Origin: Asaia bogorensis_B
GTDB lineage: Bacteria > Pseudomonadota > Alphaproteobacteria > Acetobacterales > Acetobacteraceae
Length of the DNA: 64,000 nucleotides
NCBI RefSeq assembly: GCF_900465315.1
Contig: NZ_UBIX01000010.1
Direction: 5' to 3' (one strand)
The translations under genes were made by a program, and so were the position numbers. Within the stretch, counting starts at the first letter, position 1; each line of letters begins with the position of its first letter. Of this stretch, positions 8,168-17,181 are shown piece after piece. The notes under the pieces were generated by a model. The model was not told the DNA's origin, ran no database searches, and saw only the letters and a program-made list of their open reading frames with translations.

Positions 8168-9511
8168 ATGACCAGTTTTGCCGATCTTCAGCTCGCCATG
8201 CCCATTCAGCGTGCCCTGAGTGAAGAGGGTTACACCAACCCGACGCCAATTCAGGCAGGCTCCATCCCGTACCTGCTGCAGGGTCGCGATCTTCTGGGGC
8301 TGGCCCAGACAGGTACCGGCAAAACCGCAGCCTTTGCGCTTCCCGCCCTTCATCGTCTCGCAACGCATCATCGTCCCCTGACACCCAAAAGCGCTCGCGT
8401 CCTTGTGCTCGCGCCGACCCGTGAGCTGGCAGCCCAGATTGACGACAGCTTCAAGGCCTATGCCCGCCACATGAAGCTGCGCCACGCTGTCATCTTCGGT
8501 GGTGTCGGTCAGGGGCGGCAGGTCGAGGCAATGCGTCGAGGCGTCGATGTGCTGACTGCAGCCCCTGGCCGTCTGCTCGATCTGATCGGTCAGGGTCATA
8601 TCGATCTGCATGATCTCGAGATGCTGGTGCTCGATGAGGCCGATCGTATGCTTGATATGGGCTTCGTGCGCGACATTCGCCGCATCGTGGCACTGCTCCC
8701 CAAGGAGCGTCAGACGGTCCTGTTCTCCGCCACCATGCCGAAGGCCATCGAGGAGCTCGCGCATTCGCTTCTGCGTGACCCGGCCAAGGTTGAGGTAACC
8801 CCGCCATCATCGACTGTCGACCGCATTCGCCAGGCCGTGATGTTCGTCAAGGCCGAGGACAAGCGCGCCGCAACGCTGCTGCTGGTCAAGAATGAAAAGG
8901 TCCAGCGCGCGGTGGTCTTCACGCTCATGAAGCATGAAGCGAACAAGGTTGCCGACTTCCTCAACGCTGAAGGCATCCGCGCCGAGGCAATCCACGGCAA
9001 CAAGTCGCAGGGCGCACGTGAGCGCGCGATGGCAGGTTTCCGTGATGGATCGGTCAAGGTCCTCGTAGCCACTGATATCGCAGCGCGCGGCATTGACGTG
9101 GACGACGTGAGCCACGTGTTCAACTACGATCTGCCCAATGTCGCTGAGAGCTACGTCCACCGTATTGGACGCACTGCGCGCGCCGGGCGTGATGGATGGG
9201 CTGTCTCGCTGTGCGATGCAGAGCAGCGCGCCTGGCTGCGTGACATCGAGAAGCTCATTGGTAAATCCGTACCGGTCGTGACCGACCATCCCTATCATTC
9301 GGAAGAAGCGCAGAATTCCACGATGCGCCCACCCGTACTGGGAGGTGGCGGTCGCGGACGTAATCAGCCGCGTGGCGGTGGCCAGCGCGCTGGTGGCAGC
9401 GGTCGTCCGGGTGGTGGACAGCGCCCGAATGGTGGTGGACGTCCTGGCGGCGCTCCACGCCAGGGTGGTGGTGGCAAACCTTCTGGCAATCGCTCGCCGC
9501 GTCCTCGCTGA
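8168..9511 (+). CDS. rhlE: DEAD-box ATP-dependent RNA helicase (RhlE-like)
   Basis: A 447-residue cytoplasmic RNA helicase. Helicase motifs appear in order: the Q-motif (FADLQLAMPIQRAL...NPTPIQ), motif I AQTGTGKT, Ia APTRELA, DEAD in VLDEADRMLD, SAT in FSATMP, then ATDIAARGIDVDDV and HRIGRTARAG in the second RecA domain. After about residue 375 the tail is almost wholly Gly/Arg/Gln/Pro with GGGGRGR and RGGG repeats, an RGG-like disordered RNA-binding extension. ATG 8168 follows AGGAGG and directly precedes the Q-motif, so the longer open frame from 7985 is rejected. It probably unwinds structured RNA in ribosome assembly or mRNA decay. The subfamily call rests on overall resemblance. Confidence 0.92.
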   Translation: MTSFADLQLAMPIQRALSEEGYTNPTPIQAGSIPYLLQGRDLLGLAQTGTGKTAAFALPALHRLATHHRPLTPKSARVLVLAPTRELAAQIDDSFKAYARHMKLRHAVIFGGVGQGRQVEAMRRGVDVLTAAPGRLLDLIGQGHIDLHDLEMLVLDEADRMLDMGFVRDIRRIVALLPKERQTVLFSATMPKAIEELAHSLLRDPAKVEVTPPSSTVDRIRQAVMFVKAEDKRAATLLLVKNEKVQRAVVFTLMKHEANKVADFLNAEGIRAEAIHGNKSQGARERAMAGFRDGSVKVLVATDIAARGIDVDDVSHVFNYDLPNVAESYVHRIGRTARAGRDGWAVSLCDAEQRAWLRDIEKLIGKSVPVVTDHPYHSEEAQNSTMRPPVLGGGGRGRNQPRGGGQRAGGSGRPGGGQRPNGGGRPGGAPRQGGGGKPSGNRSPRPR

Positions 9512-10066
9512 GAACTTGATCAGGGTGGGCTAGGGTGACCTCAAGAGGCAATTATGTCTCGCCACCCAGCAAGGTGCTACAGTTCAGTTTGCTCCATCAG
9601 GATCGAGCCCGTTCGTATTATGTGATGCTGCGACTTGGGTTTGGTGGTCATTGCATCCGGTTCGCACCTTGCCCCAAATGGGCCAAGGTGCGTCTGACCG
9701 TGGAGTCATGGCGTATTACGCTCCAAACTGAACCGTTCCCCAGTCGGCCATACGGTTGGGGCAGGGGTGTCGAATACTCCAGGAAATCAGACAAGATTGG
9801 TCAGAAATCTGTGTGGAATCGGGCCAAAATATACACGTTGGCACTCAAGTTTCTGCCGCTTATCTCGCATAGAGGCCATGAAAATTCACATATTCGTGTG
9901 TGATTGACCTCAATCCAAGCGAAAATCTGATGAAATACTTGGATTTTTCGCAATCAGGATTATTCTCCTCCCTAATTACCGCCACGTTATGTTAAAACCA
10001 TCGGGTGATTACGCGGTTTAACACTTCGGATGCTGGCAATGACGCCAGGCAACCCGAGGTTCCCAC
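9512..10066. other. 555-base gap between rhlE and ackA, no convincing gene
   Basis: No protein family could be recognised here, and the base composition is more AT-rich toward ackA. A strong hairpin lies at 9663-9692 (CGCACCTTG-CCC, loop, GGG-C-CAAGGTGCG). At 9731-9761 AACCGT/ACGGTT and CCCCA/TGGGG are mutually exclusive pairings. GCGAAAATC and GATTTTTCGC face each other at 9919-9951. A small CTGGC/GCCAG hairpin (10033-10048) precedes the ackA start. A 122-codon open frame at 9535-9903 has no recognisable domain and is treated as spurious. A small RNA or ackA leader is possible. Confidence 0.5.
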
Positions 10067-11263
10067 GTGTCCCAGAGCAGAATTATCCTTACCCTCAACT
10101 CCGGCTCGTCAAGCATCAAGTTTGCCTTGTTCGACGAAGAGAGCTCGGCGGAGCGCCTTCTGACCGGTCTGGTTGAATATCAGCCTGGTGGAGCCGTACT
10201 CACGACGCGAACCCCCGATGGGGTCAGCAAGCGCATGGTCATAGAGTCAGCGGGGGAACATGGCTCGGCCCATGGAGACATGATCCGCCATGTTCTGAAT
10301 TTTGTTGAAAGTCATGATGGCGGTAACCGGATCGGGGCGGTTGGACATCGCGTCGTGCATGGCGGCAGTTATTTCGAGGGGCCGACGGCGATCAACACCG
10401 AGGTCCTCGGTCGTCTCGAAGAGCTGGTGTCTCTCGCGCCCTTGCATCAGCCGCCCAGCATTGCACCAATGAAACTGCTGCTGGAGGAAAAGCCCGAGCT
10501 TCTGCAGGTTGCCTGCTTCGACACCTCTTTCCATCATACCATTCCGACGGTCCGTACCCGCCTTCCGCTGCCTGAGGATCTTCTGGATCATGGAGCGCGG
10601 ATCTACGGTTTTCATGGCCTCTCATACGATTATATCGCGAGTGAGCTTGAGCTACGTTTTCCGGCGATCGCCTCGAAGCGTGTCCTCATTGCGCATATCG
10701 GCAACGGGGCCAGCCTGTGCGCGCTGATGCACGGTCGCAGCGTAGCCACAACAATGGGACTGACCGTTCTCGACGGTCTGATGATGGGAACGCGGTGCGG
10801 GACGATTGATCCTGGCGCTATCCTCTACCTGTTGCAGCAGAAAAACATGACGCCGGCTCAGGTGCAGGACACCCTCTACTACCGGTCGGGCCTCAAGGGT
10901 GTATCTGGGCTATCCAGCGATATGCGTGTTTTGCGAGAGCATGATGCTGACGAGAATGTCCAGCTCGCTCTTGAGATGTTTGTTGAGCGTTTCGTTCAGC
11001 AGGCAGGTGGTCTGATCGCCCAGATGGGTGGTGTGGACGCTATTGTTTTCACAGGGGGGATCGGACAACACGATGCGTCGTTCAGGCGCACCGTATGTCA
11101 GAGGTTGAAATGGCTCGATGTGCAGCTTTGTGAAGATGCCAATCTCGCCGGACGCCCCACAATTAGTCAGAGATCGGGCAGGGTGACTGTTCTGGTCATC
11201 CCTGCGGATGAAGAAGCAACGATCTTCCGTCAAACAAAAAGAATAATGAAAGGAAAACAGTGA
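10067..11263 (+). CDS. ackA: Acetate kinase
   Basis: A 398-residue cytoplasmic enzyme of the ASKHA fold that converts acetyl-phosphate plus ADP to acetate plus ATP. It has NSGSSSIKF at the N-terminus (phosphate loop), GHRVVHGG, IAHIGNGAS, TRCGTIDPG and FTGGIGQ, all family signatures, and normal length. The start codon is GTG at 10067, chosen because ILTLNSGSSS begins six residues later. The phosphoketolase gene follows with a stop/start overlap or a 2-base gap, depending on its start. The pair would yield ATP from xylulose-5-phosphate cleavage products, so here AckA is likely to act mainly in the acetate-forming direction. Confidence 0.96.
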   Translation: MSQSRIILTLNSGSSSIKFALFDEESSAERLLTGLVEYQPGGAVLTTRTPDGVSKRMVIESAGEHGSAHGDMIRHVLNFVESHDGGNRIGAVGHRVVHGGSYFEGPTAINTEVLGRLEELVSLAPLHQPPSIAPMKLLLEEKPELLQVACFDTSFHHTIPTVRTRLPLPEDLLDHGARIYGFHGLSYDYIASELELRFPAIASKRVLIAHIGNGASLCALMHGRSVATTMGLTVLDGLMMGTRCGTIDPGAILYLLQQKNMTPAQVQDTLYYRSGLKGVSGLSSDMRVLREHDADENVQLALEMFVERFVQQAGGLIAQMGGVDAIVFTGGIGQHDASFRRTVCQRLKWLDVQLCEDANLAGRPTISQRSGRVTVLVIPADEEATIFRQTKRIMKGKQ

Positions 11264-11265
11264 TC

Positions 11266-13638
11266 ATGACCATTCAAGGTCCGCTCTCTGCAAAGCAGAT
11301 CGCCCTGTTCGACCAGTGGTGGCAGGCTGCCAATTATCTCTCGGTTGCGCAGATTTATCTGCTCGACAATCCACTGCTGCGTGACCCGCTCAAGCTTGAG
11401 CACGTGAAGCCTCGCCTGCTAGGGCATTTCGGGACCACACCGGGCCTGACGCTGCTCTATCTGCACCTCAACCGCATCATCAAGGAACGCCAGAAGAGCA
11501 TCCTGTTCATTGCGGGCCCGGGTCATGGGGCGCCGGGTGTTGTTGCCGCAACCTATCTCGAAGGCACGTACAGCGAGTATTTCCCGGAAGTGTCGCAAGA
11601 CGTGGAAGGTGTTGGCCGTCTGGTCAAGCAGTTCTCTTTCCCCGGCGGTATTCCGAGCCATGTCGCTGCGACAACACCTGGCTCAATCCATGAAGGCGGT
11701 GAACTCGGCTATTCGCTTTCTCACGCCTATGGCGCCGTGCTGGACAACCCAGATCTGGTGGTGGCCTGCGTTGTTGGTGATGGTGAAGCCGAAACTGGCC
11801 CGCTCGCAACCTCATGGCATAGCAACAAGTTCCTGGACCCGCGTAATGACGGTGCGGTGCTGCCGATCCTCCACCTCAACGGCTACAAGATCGCCAACCC
11901 GACGGTGCTGGCTCGTATCCCCGAGGAAGAGCTTCTGGCCCTGTTCCGCGGCTATGGTTACGATCCGGTGATCGTTGCCGGCGATGACCGTGACACCGTG
12001 CATCAGCTCATGGCAAAGGCCATGGACACCTGTTTCGACAAGATCGCCGAGATCCAGAAGCGCGCGCGCAGCGAAAACAACGCGGATCGTCCGACCTGGC
12101 CCATGATCATCATGCGCACGCCGAAGGGCTGGACTGGCCCCAAGGAAGTCGATGGCCAGCGTTGCGAGGGCTACTGGCGTTCCCATCAGGTTCCCCTGAC
12201 GGATCTGGAAAAGCCGGGCCATCTGAAGATCCTCGAAGACTGGATGCGCAGCTACAAGCCTGAGACGCTGTTCGACGAGAACGGTCGTCTCCACGCTGAA
12301 ATCGCAGCACTGGCGCCCGAAGGTGCCCTTCGTATGAGCGATAACCCCCATGCAAATGGTGGCCAGCTCCGTCGTCCCCTTCGCATGCCTGAGATTGAGA
12401 CTCACGCGCTTACTGTTCCATCTCCGGGCGCTGTGCAGGGCGAAAGCACGCGCATTCTCGGATCATGGCTGCGCGATGTCATGCGTATGAATCTCGAAAG
12501 CCGCAATTTCCGCGTGCTGTCGCCAGACGAGAACAACTCGAACCGTCTTAATGATGTGCTCGAGGTGACAAACCGTGCCTGGACAGCAGAAACGTATTCC
12601 TATGATGATCATCTGGCACCGGATGGTCTTGTCATGGAAATTCTGAGTGAGCATACCATTCAGGGTTGGCTGGAAGGCTATCTGCTGACCGGGCGCCATG
12701 GCTTCTTCTCATGCTACGAAGCCTTCGTCCATCTGGTTGATTCGATGGTCAATCAGCATGCGAAATGGATCAAGTCGGCGAAGGAAGTTCAGTGGCGCCG
12801 CCCGATTGCCTCACTCAATTACCTGCTGACTTCGCATGTATGGCGTCAGGACCATAACGGCTTCAGCCATCAGGATCCGGGGTTCATGGATCATGTGGTG
12901 AATAAGAAGGCTGATATCGCCCGCGTGTATCTGCCGCCTGATGCGAACACCCTGCTTTATGTGGCCAAGCACTGCCTCGAAAGCTGGGATCGTATCAACG
13001 TGATCGTGGCTGGCAAGCAGCCGGAACATCAATGGCTTGATATCGATGCGGCCATTGCGCATTGCAGCCAGGGTATAGGCATCTGGCAGTGGGCCAGCAA
13101 TGACAAGGGTTCTGAGCCGGATCTGGTTATTGCTTCGGCGGGCGACGTTCCAACGGTTGAGGCGCTTGCTGCCGTGCAGCTGCTTCGCGAGCATACGCCT
13201 GACCTCAAGGTGCGCTTCGTGAACGTTGTCGATCTCATGACACTTCAGTCACCCAGCGAACACCCGCATGGTCTGGACGACGTGACTTTCGATAACCTCT
13301 TCACAAAGGACAAACCAGTACTGTTCGCCTTCCATGGCTATCCGCAGCTGGTGCATCGCCTGATCTATCGCCGCAGCAACCGCGCCAACTTCCACGTGCA
13401 CGGTTTCCGCGAGGAAGGAACGACCACCACGCCGTTCGACATGACCGTGCGCAACAATCTCGATCGCTACCACATCATACTGAACGCCGTGCGTCGCGTT
13501 CCGGCCCTGTCGGGACATGCAGCCTATGTCACGCAGATGATCAATGACAAGCTCGTTGAGCATAAGCGCTACATTGCCCAGTATGGTGAGGATATGCCCG
13601 AGATCCGCAACTGGAAGTGGCAGGGAAGCCAAGGATAA
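11266..13638 (+). CDS. xfp: D-xylulose 5-phosphate/D-fructose 6-phosphate phosphoketolase
   Basis: A thiamine-diphosphate enzyme that splits xylulose-5-P (and often fructose-6-P) with phosphate to acetyl-phosphate plus glyceraldehyde-3-P (or erythrose-4-P). About 790 residues, the usual length. Signatures seen are NYLSVAQIYL, AGPGHGAPGVVA, the ThDP-binding GDGEAETGPLATSWHSNKF, HLNGYKIANPT, SCYEAFVHLVDSM and FSHQDPGF. ATG 11266 is preferred; a GTG at 11260 in the same frame, 5 bases after AGGA, is the alternative and would overlap the ackA stop. The HAD phosphatase gene begins at its stop codon (TAATG). Together with AckA it forms the acetate-yielding phosphoketolase shunt typical of acetic acid bacteria. 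Confidence 0.96.
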   Translation: MTIQGPLSAKQIALFDQWWQAANYLSVAQIYLLDNPLLRDPLKLEHVKPRLLGHFGTTPGLTLLYLHLNRIIKERQKSILFIAGPGHGAPGVVAATYLEGTYSEYFPEVSQDVEGVGRLVKQFSFPGGIPSHVAATTPGSIHEGGELGYSLSHAYGAVLDNPDLVVACVVGDGEAETGPLATSWHSNKFLDPRNDGAVLPILHLNGYKIANPTVLARIPEEELLALFRGYGYDPVIVAGDDRDTVHQLMAKAMDTCFDKIAEIQKRARSENNADRPTWPMIIMRTPKGWTGPKEVDGQRCEGYWRSHQVPLTDLEKPGHLKILEDWMRSYKPETLFDENGRLHAEIAALAPEGALRMSDNPHANGGQLRRPLRMPEIETHALTVPSPGAVQGESTRILGSWLRDVMRMNLESRNFRVLSPDENNSNRLNDVLEVTNRAWTAETYSYDDHLAPDGLVMEILSEHTIQGWLEGYLLTGRHGFFSCYEAFVHLVDSMVNQHAKWIKSAKEVQWRRPIASLNYLLTSHVWRQDHNGFSHQDPGFMDHVVNKKADIARVYLPPDANTLLYVAKHCLESWDRINVIVAGKQPEHQWLDIDAAIAHCSQGIGIWQWASNDKGSEPDLVIASAGDVPTVEALAAVQLLREHTPDLKVRFVNVVDLMTLQSPSEHPHGLDDVTFDNLFTKDKPVLFAFHGYPQLVHRLIYRRSNRANFHVHGFREEGTTTTPFDMTVRNNLDRYHIILNAVRRVPALSGHAAYVTQMINDKLVEHKRYIAQYGEDMPEIRNWKWQGSQG

Positions 13639-14450
13639 TGGAAGAGGCGGTTCAACTCGTTCTCGCTGACGTGGATGGAACACTGGTGTCAAAGGAGAAA
13701 ATCCTGACGCCCCGTGCCATCCGCGCCGTTCATGCCCTTCGGGAAAGGGGTATACGGTTTGCCGTGACAAGCGGGCGACCGCCTCGCGGCATGGCGATGC
13801 TGATTGAACCGCTGGCAATCGATATGCCGATTGCCGGTTTCAATGGTGGCGTTCTGGTCCATCCGGACTGGAGCGTCATCGAAACCAAACGCCTGACGCA
13901 TACCCAGGCGGAACAGGTGCTGAAGATCATCACCGATCATGGGGCGGATCCTTGGGTCTATACGAGCCATGACTGGTTTGTTCATGACCACGATGCGCCC
14001 CATGTCTCGCGTGAAGAATGGACGGTGAAATTCGCACCCAGAGTAGATGACGTCTCCCGTCATCTGGACGACGTGGTCAAGATTACCGGTGTCAGCGACG
14101 ATGCTGCTCTGATGCAGAAACTCGAGCGTGACTTGCAGGAGGCGCTTGGCCAGACAGCATCAGCCGCTTGTTCACAGCCCTATTATGTTGATGTGACCAA
14201 TCGAGAGGCCAACAAGGGCGGCGTGGTGACAACGCTGGAAGCGTTGTTCGACATTCCGGCCGCGTCGATGGTCACATTGGGAGACCAGCCCAACGATATG
14301 CTCATGTTTGCAAAGACGGGTATGTCGATTGCGATGGGGCAGGCGAATGACACGGTCAAGGCTGCGGCGACCTATGTCTCAACCTCGTGTGAGGAAGAGG
14401 GCTTTGCGATCGGGCTCGAACGTTACGTGCTGGGGGACGTTGCCACCTGA
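13638..14450 (+). CDS. Cof-type HAD sugar-phosphate phosphatase
   Basis: A 270-residue HAD-superfamily hydrolase of the Cof (class IIB) type. Seen are motif I LADVDGTLV with the nucleophile and acid/base aspartates, motif II VTSGRPP, a C2 cap in the middle, and motif IV LGDQPNDMLMF. Its ATG shares one base with the xfp stop (TAATG), with AAGGA 3-7 bases upstream, so translation is coupled to phosphoketolase. That coupling suggests it dephosphorylates a sugar phosphate made or accumulated by this pathway, but the substrate is unknown. A longer frame from 13617 exists; the coupled ATG is preferred. Confidence 0.85.
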   Translation: MEEAVQLVLADVDGTLVSKEKILTPRAIRAVHALRERGIRFAVTSGRPPRGMAMLIEPLAIDMPIAGFNGGVLVHPDWSVIETKRLTHTQAEQVLKIITDHGADPWVYTSHDWFVHDHDAPHVSREEWTVKFAPRVDDVSRHLDDVVKITGVSDDAALMQKLERDLQEALGQTASAACSQPYYVDVTNREANKGGVVTTLEALFDIPAASMVTLGDQPNDMLMFAKTGMSIAMGQANDTVKAAATYVSTSCEEEGFAIGLERYVLGDVAT

Positions 14451-14475
14451 TCAACTGTGATCAGGAGTTCGACGC

Positions 14476-15111
14476 GTGATTGATCTGTATTACTGGCCAA
14501 CGCCCAATGGCCACAAGATAACGCTTTTCCTTGAAGAGGCCGGGCTGGATTACCGGATCATTCCAATCAATATTAGCAAGGGCGATCAATTCGCTCCCGC
14601 ATTTCTCAAGATTTCGCCCAACAACAAGATGCCAGCGATCGTCGACCACGCGCCTGCTGACGGCGGTGAACCGATCAGCGTGTTTGAGTCCGGTGAGATC
14701 CTGCTTTATCTGGCCGAGAAGACCGGATTGTTCCTCTCTTCCGCGCCACGTGAGAAGATCAAGACCCTTGAGTGGCTGTTCTGGCAGATGGGGGGCTTCG
14801 GGCCCATGCTGGGGCAGAACCATCATTTCTCGCTCTATGCCCCCGAGAAGATCGCTTATGCCATCAAGCGCTATCAGGACGAGACGAAGCGCCTCTATGC
14901 TGTGCTGGAGACACGCCTGAAAGAAAGCGCCTTCGTAAGCGGAGAGCAATACGGCATTGCCGATATGGCGACCTATCCGTGGACACGCACCTGGAAAGAA
15001 CAGGGGATCGATATCGAAGCCTTCCCTGCGGTGAAAGCCTGGCGCGAGATTGTCGAGGCGCGACCGGCCACGCAGCGCGCCCTGGCGCGTGCAGATGAAG
15101 TAAAGTCCTGA
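14476..15111 (+). CDS. Glutathione S-transferase family protein (YghU/GstB-like)
   Basis: A 211-residue two-domain glutathione transferase fold protein. The N-terminal thioredoxin-like domain has LYYWPTPNGHKITLFLEEAGLDY and NNKMPAIVD with the cis-proline, then ESGEILLYLAEKTG, the glutathione gamma-glutamyl-binding segment. The all-alpha C-terminal domain runs from about residue 90 (WLFWQMGGFGPMLGQNHHF) and has YGIADMATYPW. The start is GTG 14476 with CAGGAG 9-14 bases before it. It lies 25 bases after the HAD gene and is probably the last gene of the ackA operon. It may handle disulfides, peroxides or aldehydes; the substrate is not known. Confidence 0.87.
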   Translation: MIDLYYWPTPNGHKITLFLEEAGLDYRIIPINISKGDQFAPAFLKISPNNKMPAIVDHAPADGGEPISVFESGEILLYLAEKTGLFLSSAPREKIKTLEWLFWQMGGFGPMLGQNHHFSLYAPEKIAYAIKRYQDETKRLYAVLETRLKESAFVSGEQYGIADMATYPWTRTWKEQGIDIEAFPAVKAWREIVEARPATQRALARADEVKS

Positions 15112-15167
15112 AAGCTCAAACAGTGGGGCAGAATCATTGGGTTTGCCCCCACTCCTGTTCCAAAGAA

Positions 15168-15203
15168 AAACACCCGGCACCATTACGGTACCGGGTGTTT
15201 TTT
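15168..15203 (+). terminator. Intrinsic terminator after the GST gene
   Basis: AAACACCCGG-C-ACC and GGT-A-CCGGGTG form a stem with one mismatch and a 5-base loop, followed by six T. The A-run on the 5' side lets it work on the minus strand too, ending the facing dehydrogenase transcript. Confidence 0.85.
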
Positions 15204-15247
15204 GCTCGAGCCTGCAATAGGCAGGTCGCGGTCCGTTTCCCGTCAGA

Positions 15248-16021
15248 TCACCAGACGGTAAAGCCACCATCGACACTGACGATCGAGCCGGTCATCAGGC
15301 TTGCAGCATCCGACGCCAGGAACTGGACAACCGAGGCCACTTCTTCCGGCTGTCCAACGCGGCCCATCGGGGTACCATCGACCCAGCGGTCATACAGCGC
15401 GGGCTTTTGCATACCAAAGCGGGTAAGGGTGGTTTCGATATAGGTGGGGGCAACGGCATTGGCACGGATGCCATGCGGGGCCCACTCGGCGGCCAGTGAG
15501 CGGATGTACTGATGCACGCCTGCCTTCGAAGCGTTATAGGCAGCCTGCTCCTGCGGACGGTTGACGATGAGGCCGGACATCGACCCGATTGCAACAATCG
15601 CGCCTGATTTCTGCTTGATCATCACGCGTCCAACGGCCTGGCAGCAGCGGAACACGCCATTGAGATTGACATTGATCTGCTTGAGCCACTGGTCTTCCGT
15701 CATGTCCTCGGCCTTGACCTCGGAGATGCACAGCCCGGCATTGGCGACCAGGATGTCGAGGCGGCCATGACGCTTGACGATGGTATCCACGGCCTGGGTG
15801 ACGCTGCTCTCGGAAGTGACATCCATCGCGACGCTGCAGGCTTTCATACCCTGATCGGTCAGGCTCTTGGCCGATTCAGCTGCCTTGGTCGCGTCAAGGT
15901 CGGCGATGACCACGTGGGCGCCAGCCTCGGCCAGCGCGGTGGCACAGCATAGACCGATGTTCTGCGCGCCGCCCGTGACGACTGCAACACGACCATCAAG
16001 GCGAAGTTTTTCCATATACAT
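15248..16021 (-). CDS. Short-chain polyol dehydrogenase (galactitol/arabinitol dehydrogenase-like)
   Basis: A 257-residue NAD(P)-dependent short-chain dehydrogenase. It has the TGGAQNIG nucleotide loop (residues 16-23), an acidic ADLD at the end of the second strand that favours NAD+, ILVANAG, the catalytic serine in GSMSG, and YNASK with catalytic tyrosine and lysine. The SGLIVNRPQ segment and the TPMGRVGQPEE...VDGGFTVW ending closely recall bacterial galactitol and arabinitol 2-dehydrogenases. The start is ATG 16021 (or 16015); a longer frame to 16105 would run into the upstream ABC gene. It is the last gene of the polyol cluster and presumably oxidises the imported polyol to a ketose for the kinase. 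Confidence 0.85.
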   Translation of the reverse strand: MYMEKLRLDGRVAVVTGGAQNIGLCCATALAEAGAHVVIADLDATKAAESAKSLTDQGMKACSVAMDVTSESSVTQAVDTIVKRHGRLDILVANAGLCISEVKAEDMTEDQWLKQINVNLNGVFRCCQAVGRVMIKQKSGAIVAIGSMSGLIVNRPQEQAAYNASKAGVHQYIRSLAAEWAPHGIRANAVAPTYIETTLTRFGMQKPALYDRWVDGTPMGRVGQPEEVASVVQFLASDAASLMTGSIVSVDGGFTVW

Positions 16022-16038
16022 GGGGAGTGACTTTCTTG

Positions 16039-17142
16039 TTAACCGGCGAGACGGTGGCGCACGAGCTTTGTCAGCGCCATCCCTCTTGCGTCGAAGAGGT
16101 GACAATTTTCCGAGAGCAGGCGCAGACCGACCGTGGCATCCACTTCGCCACCGTGATCGCCATCTGTCTGCACGATAATCAGCGCGCCATCCGGAAGCGC
16201 GACGTGCAAGAGCGTGAGCGCGCCAAGCCGCTCGACCATGCGGATCACACCTGAGATCTCGCCATGAGGGTCGAGCACGATATGCTCTGGTCGAACACCC
16301 AGCGTCATGGCTTCGGCAGAAGCGGACTCACCCGGTAGCACGGGCACTGTGATGGGCGTTCCGTGATCGAGGGCAACGGTCATGCCTTTTTCACTGATGC
16401 TACGCACGGTCACGGGCAGGAAATTCATTGGGGGTGAGCCGATGAAGCGCGCGACGAACAGATTGCGGGGGTGATGGTAGAGCTCGAGCGGTGAGCCAAC
16501 CTGCTCCACGACACCCTTTTGCAGGACCACGATCTTGTCAGCCATTGTCATGGCTTCAACCTGATCATGGGTGACGTAAATGGTCGTTGCCTTGAGGCGA
16601 CGGTGCAGGGTGGCAAGCTCGACACGCATCTGGCCACGCAGTGCCGCGTCGAGATTGGAAAGGGGCTCGTCGAACAGGAACACCTTGGGGTTGCGCACGA
16701 TGGCCCGGCCGATTGCAACGCGCTGCCTCTGGCCGCCCGAGAGTTGTCCTGGCTTGTGCTTGAGATAGGAATCGAGCTGCAGGGTCTTGGCCACGTCGGT
16801 GATTTTCTGGCGACGTTCGGCTTCGGGCATGCCGGCCAGCTTCAGGCCGAATTCCATGTTCTGGTAGACATTCATATGCGGGTAGAGCGCATAGGACTGA
16901 AAGACCATCGCGAGGCCGCGCTTGGCGGGCTCGACATCATTGACGCGCTTGCCGTCAATCAGCAGGTCACCGCCAGAGATTTCTTCCAGTCCGGCGATCA
17001 TACGCAGGAGAGTGGATTTTCCGCAGCCTGAGGGGCCAACGAAAACCACAAATTCCTCATCATTGATCTCAAGGGAGACGCCCTTGATGATTTCTTCGGC
17101 GTGATAGGTCTTGCGGATATCGCGCAGTTCAACTTTAGCCAT
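16039..17142 (-). CDS. ABC transporter ATP-binding protein, MalK/UgpC type (sugar or polyol uptake)
   Basis: A 367-residue ATPase of the carbohydrate-importer CUT1 family. Walker A GPSGCGKST, Q-loop VFQSYALYPHM, signature LSGGQRQR, Walker B VFLFDEPLSNLD and the switch histidine in VTHDQ are all intact. Residues after about 240 form the MalK-type regulatory TOBE domain (GVRPEHI). It powers uptake through the two permeases encoded just upstream. A 39-base gap separates it from the permease gene, and 17 bases separate its stop from the dehydrogenase start, so these genes form one operon. Confidence 0.93.
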   Translation of the reverse strand: MAKVELRDIRKTYHAEEIIKGVSLEINDEEFVVFVGPSGCGKSTLLRMIAGLEEISGGDLLIDGKRVNDVEPAKRGLAMVFQSYALYPHMNVYQNMEFGLKLAGMPEAERRQKITDVAKTLQLDSYLKHKPGQLSGGQRQRVAIGRAIVRNPKVFLFDEPLSNLDAALRGQMRVELATLHRRLKATTIYVTHDQVEAMTMADKIVVLQKGVVEQVGSPLELYHHPRNLFVARFIGSPPMNFLPVTVRSISEKGMTVALDHGTPITVPVLPGESASAEAMTLGVRPEHIVLDPHGEISGVIRMVERLGALTLLHVALPDGALIIVQTDGDHGGEVDATVGLRLLSENCHLFDARGMALTKLVRHRLAG

Positions 17143-17181
17143 TGTTCACTCCGAAAGAGCGTGAGAAGCCGAAAGGGAAGG

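Noticed and set aside
9535..9903. 122-codon open frame between rhlE and ackA
   Set aside because: No recognisable domain, no clear ribosome-binding site, poor codon pattern compared with neighbours, and it covers two palindromic stretches.
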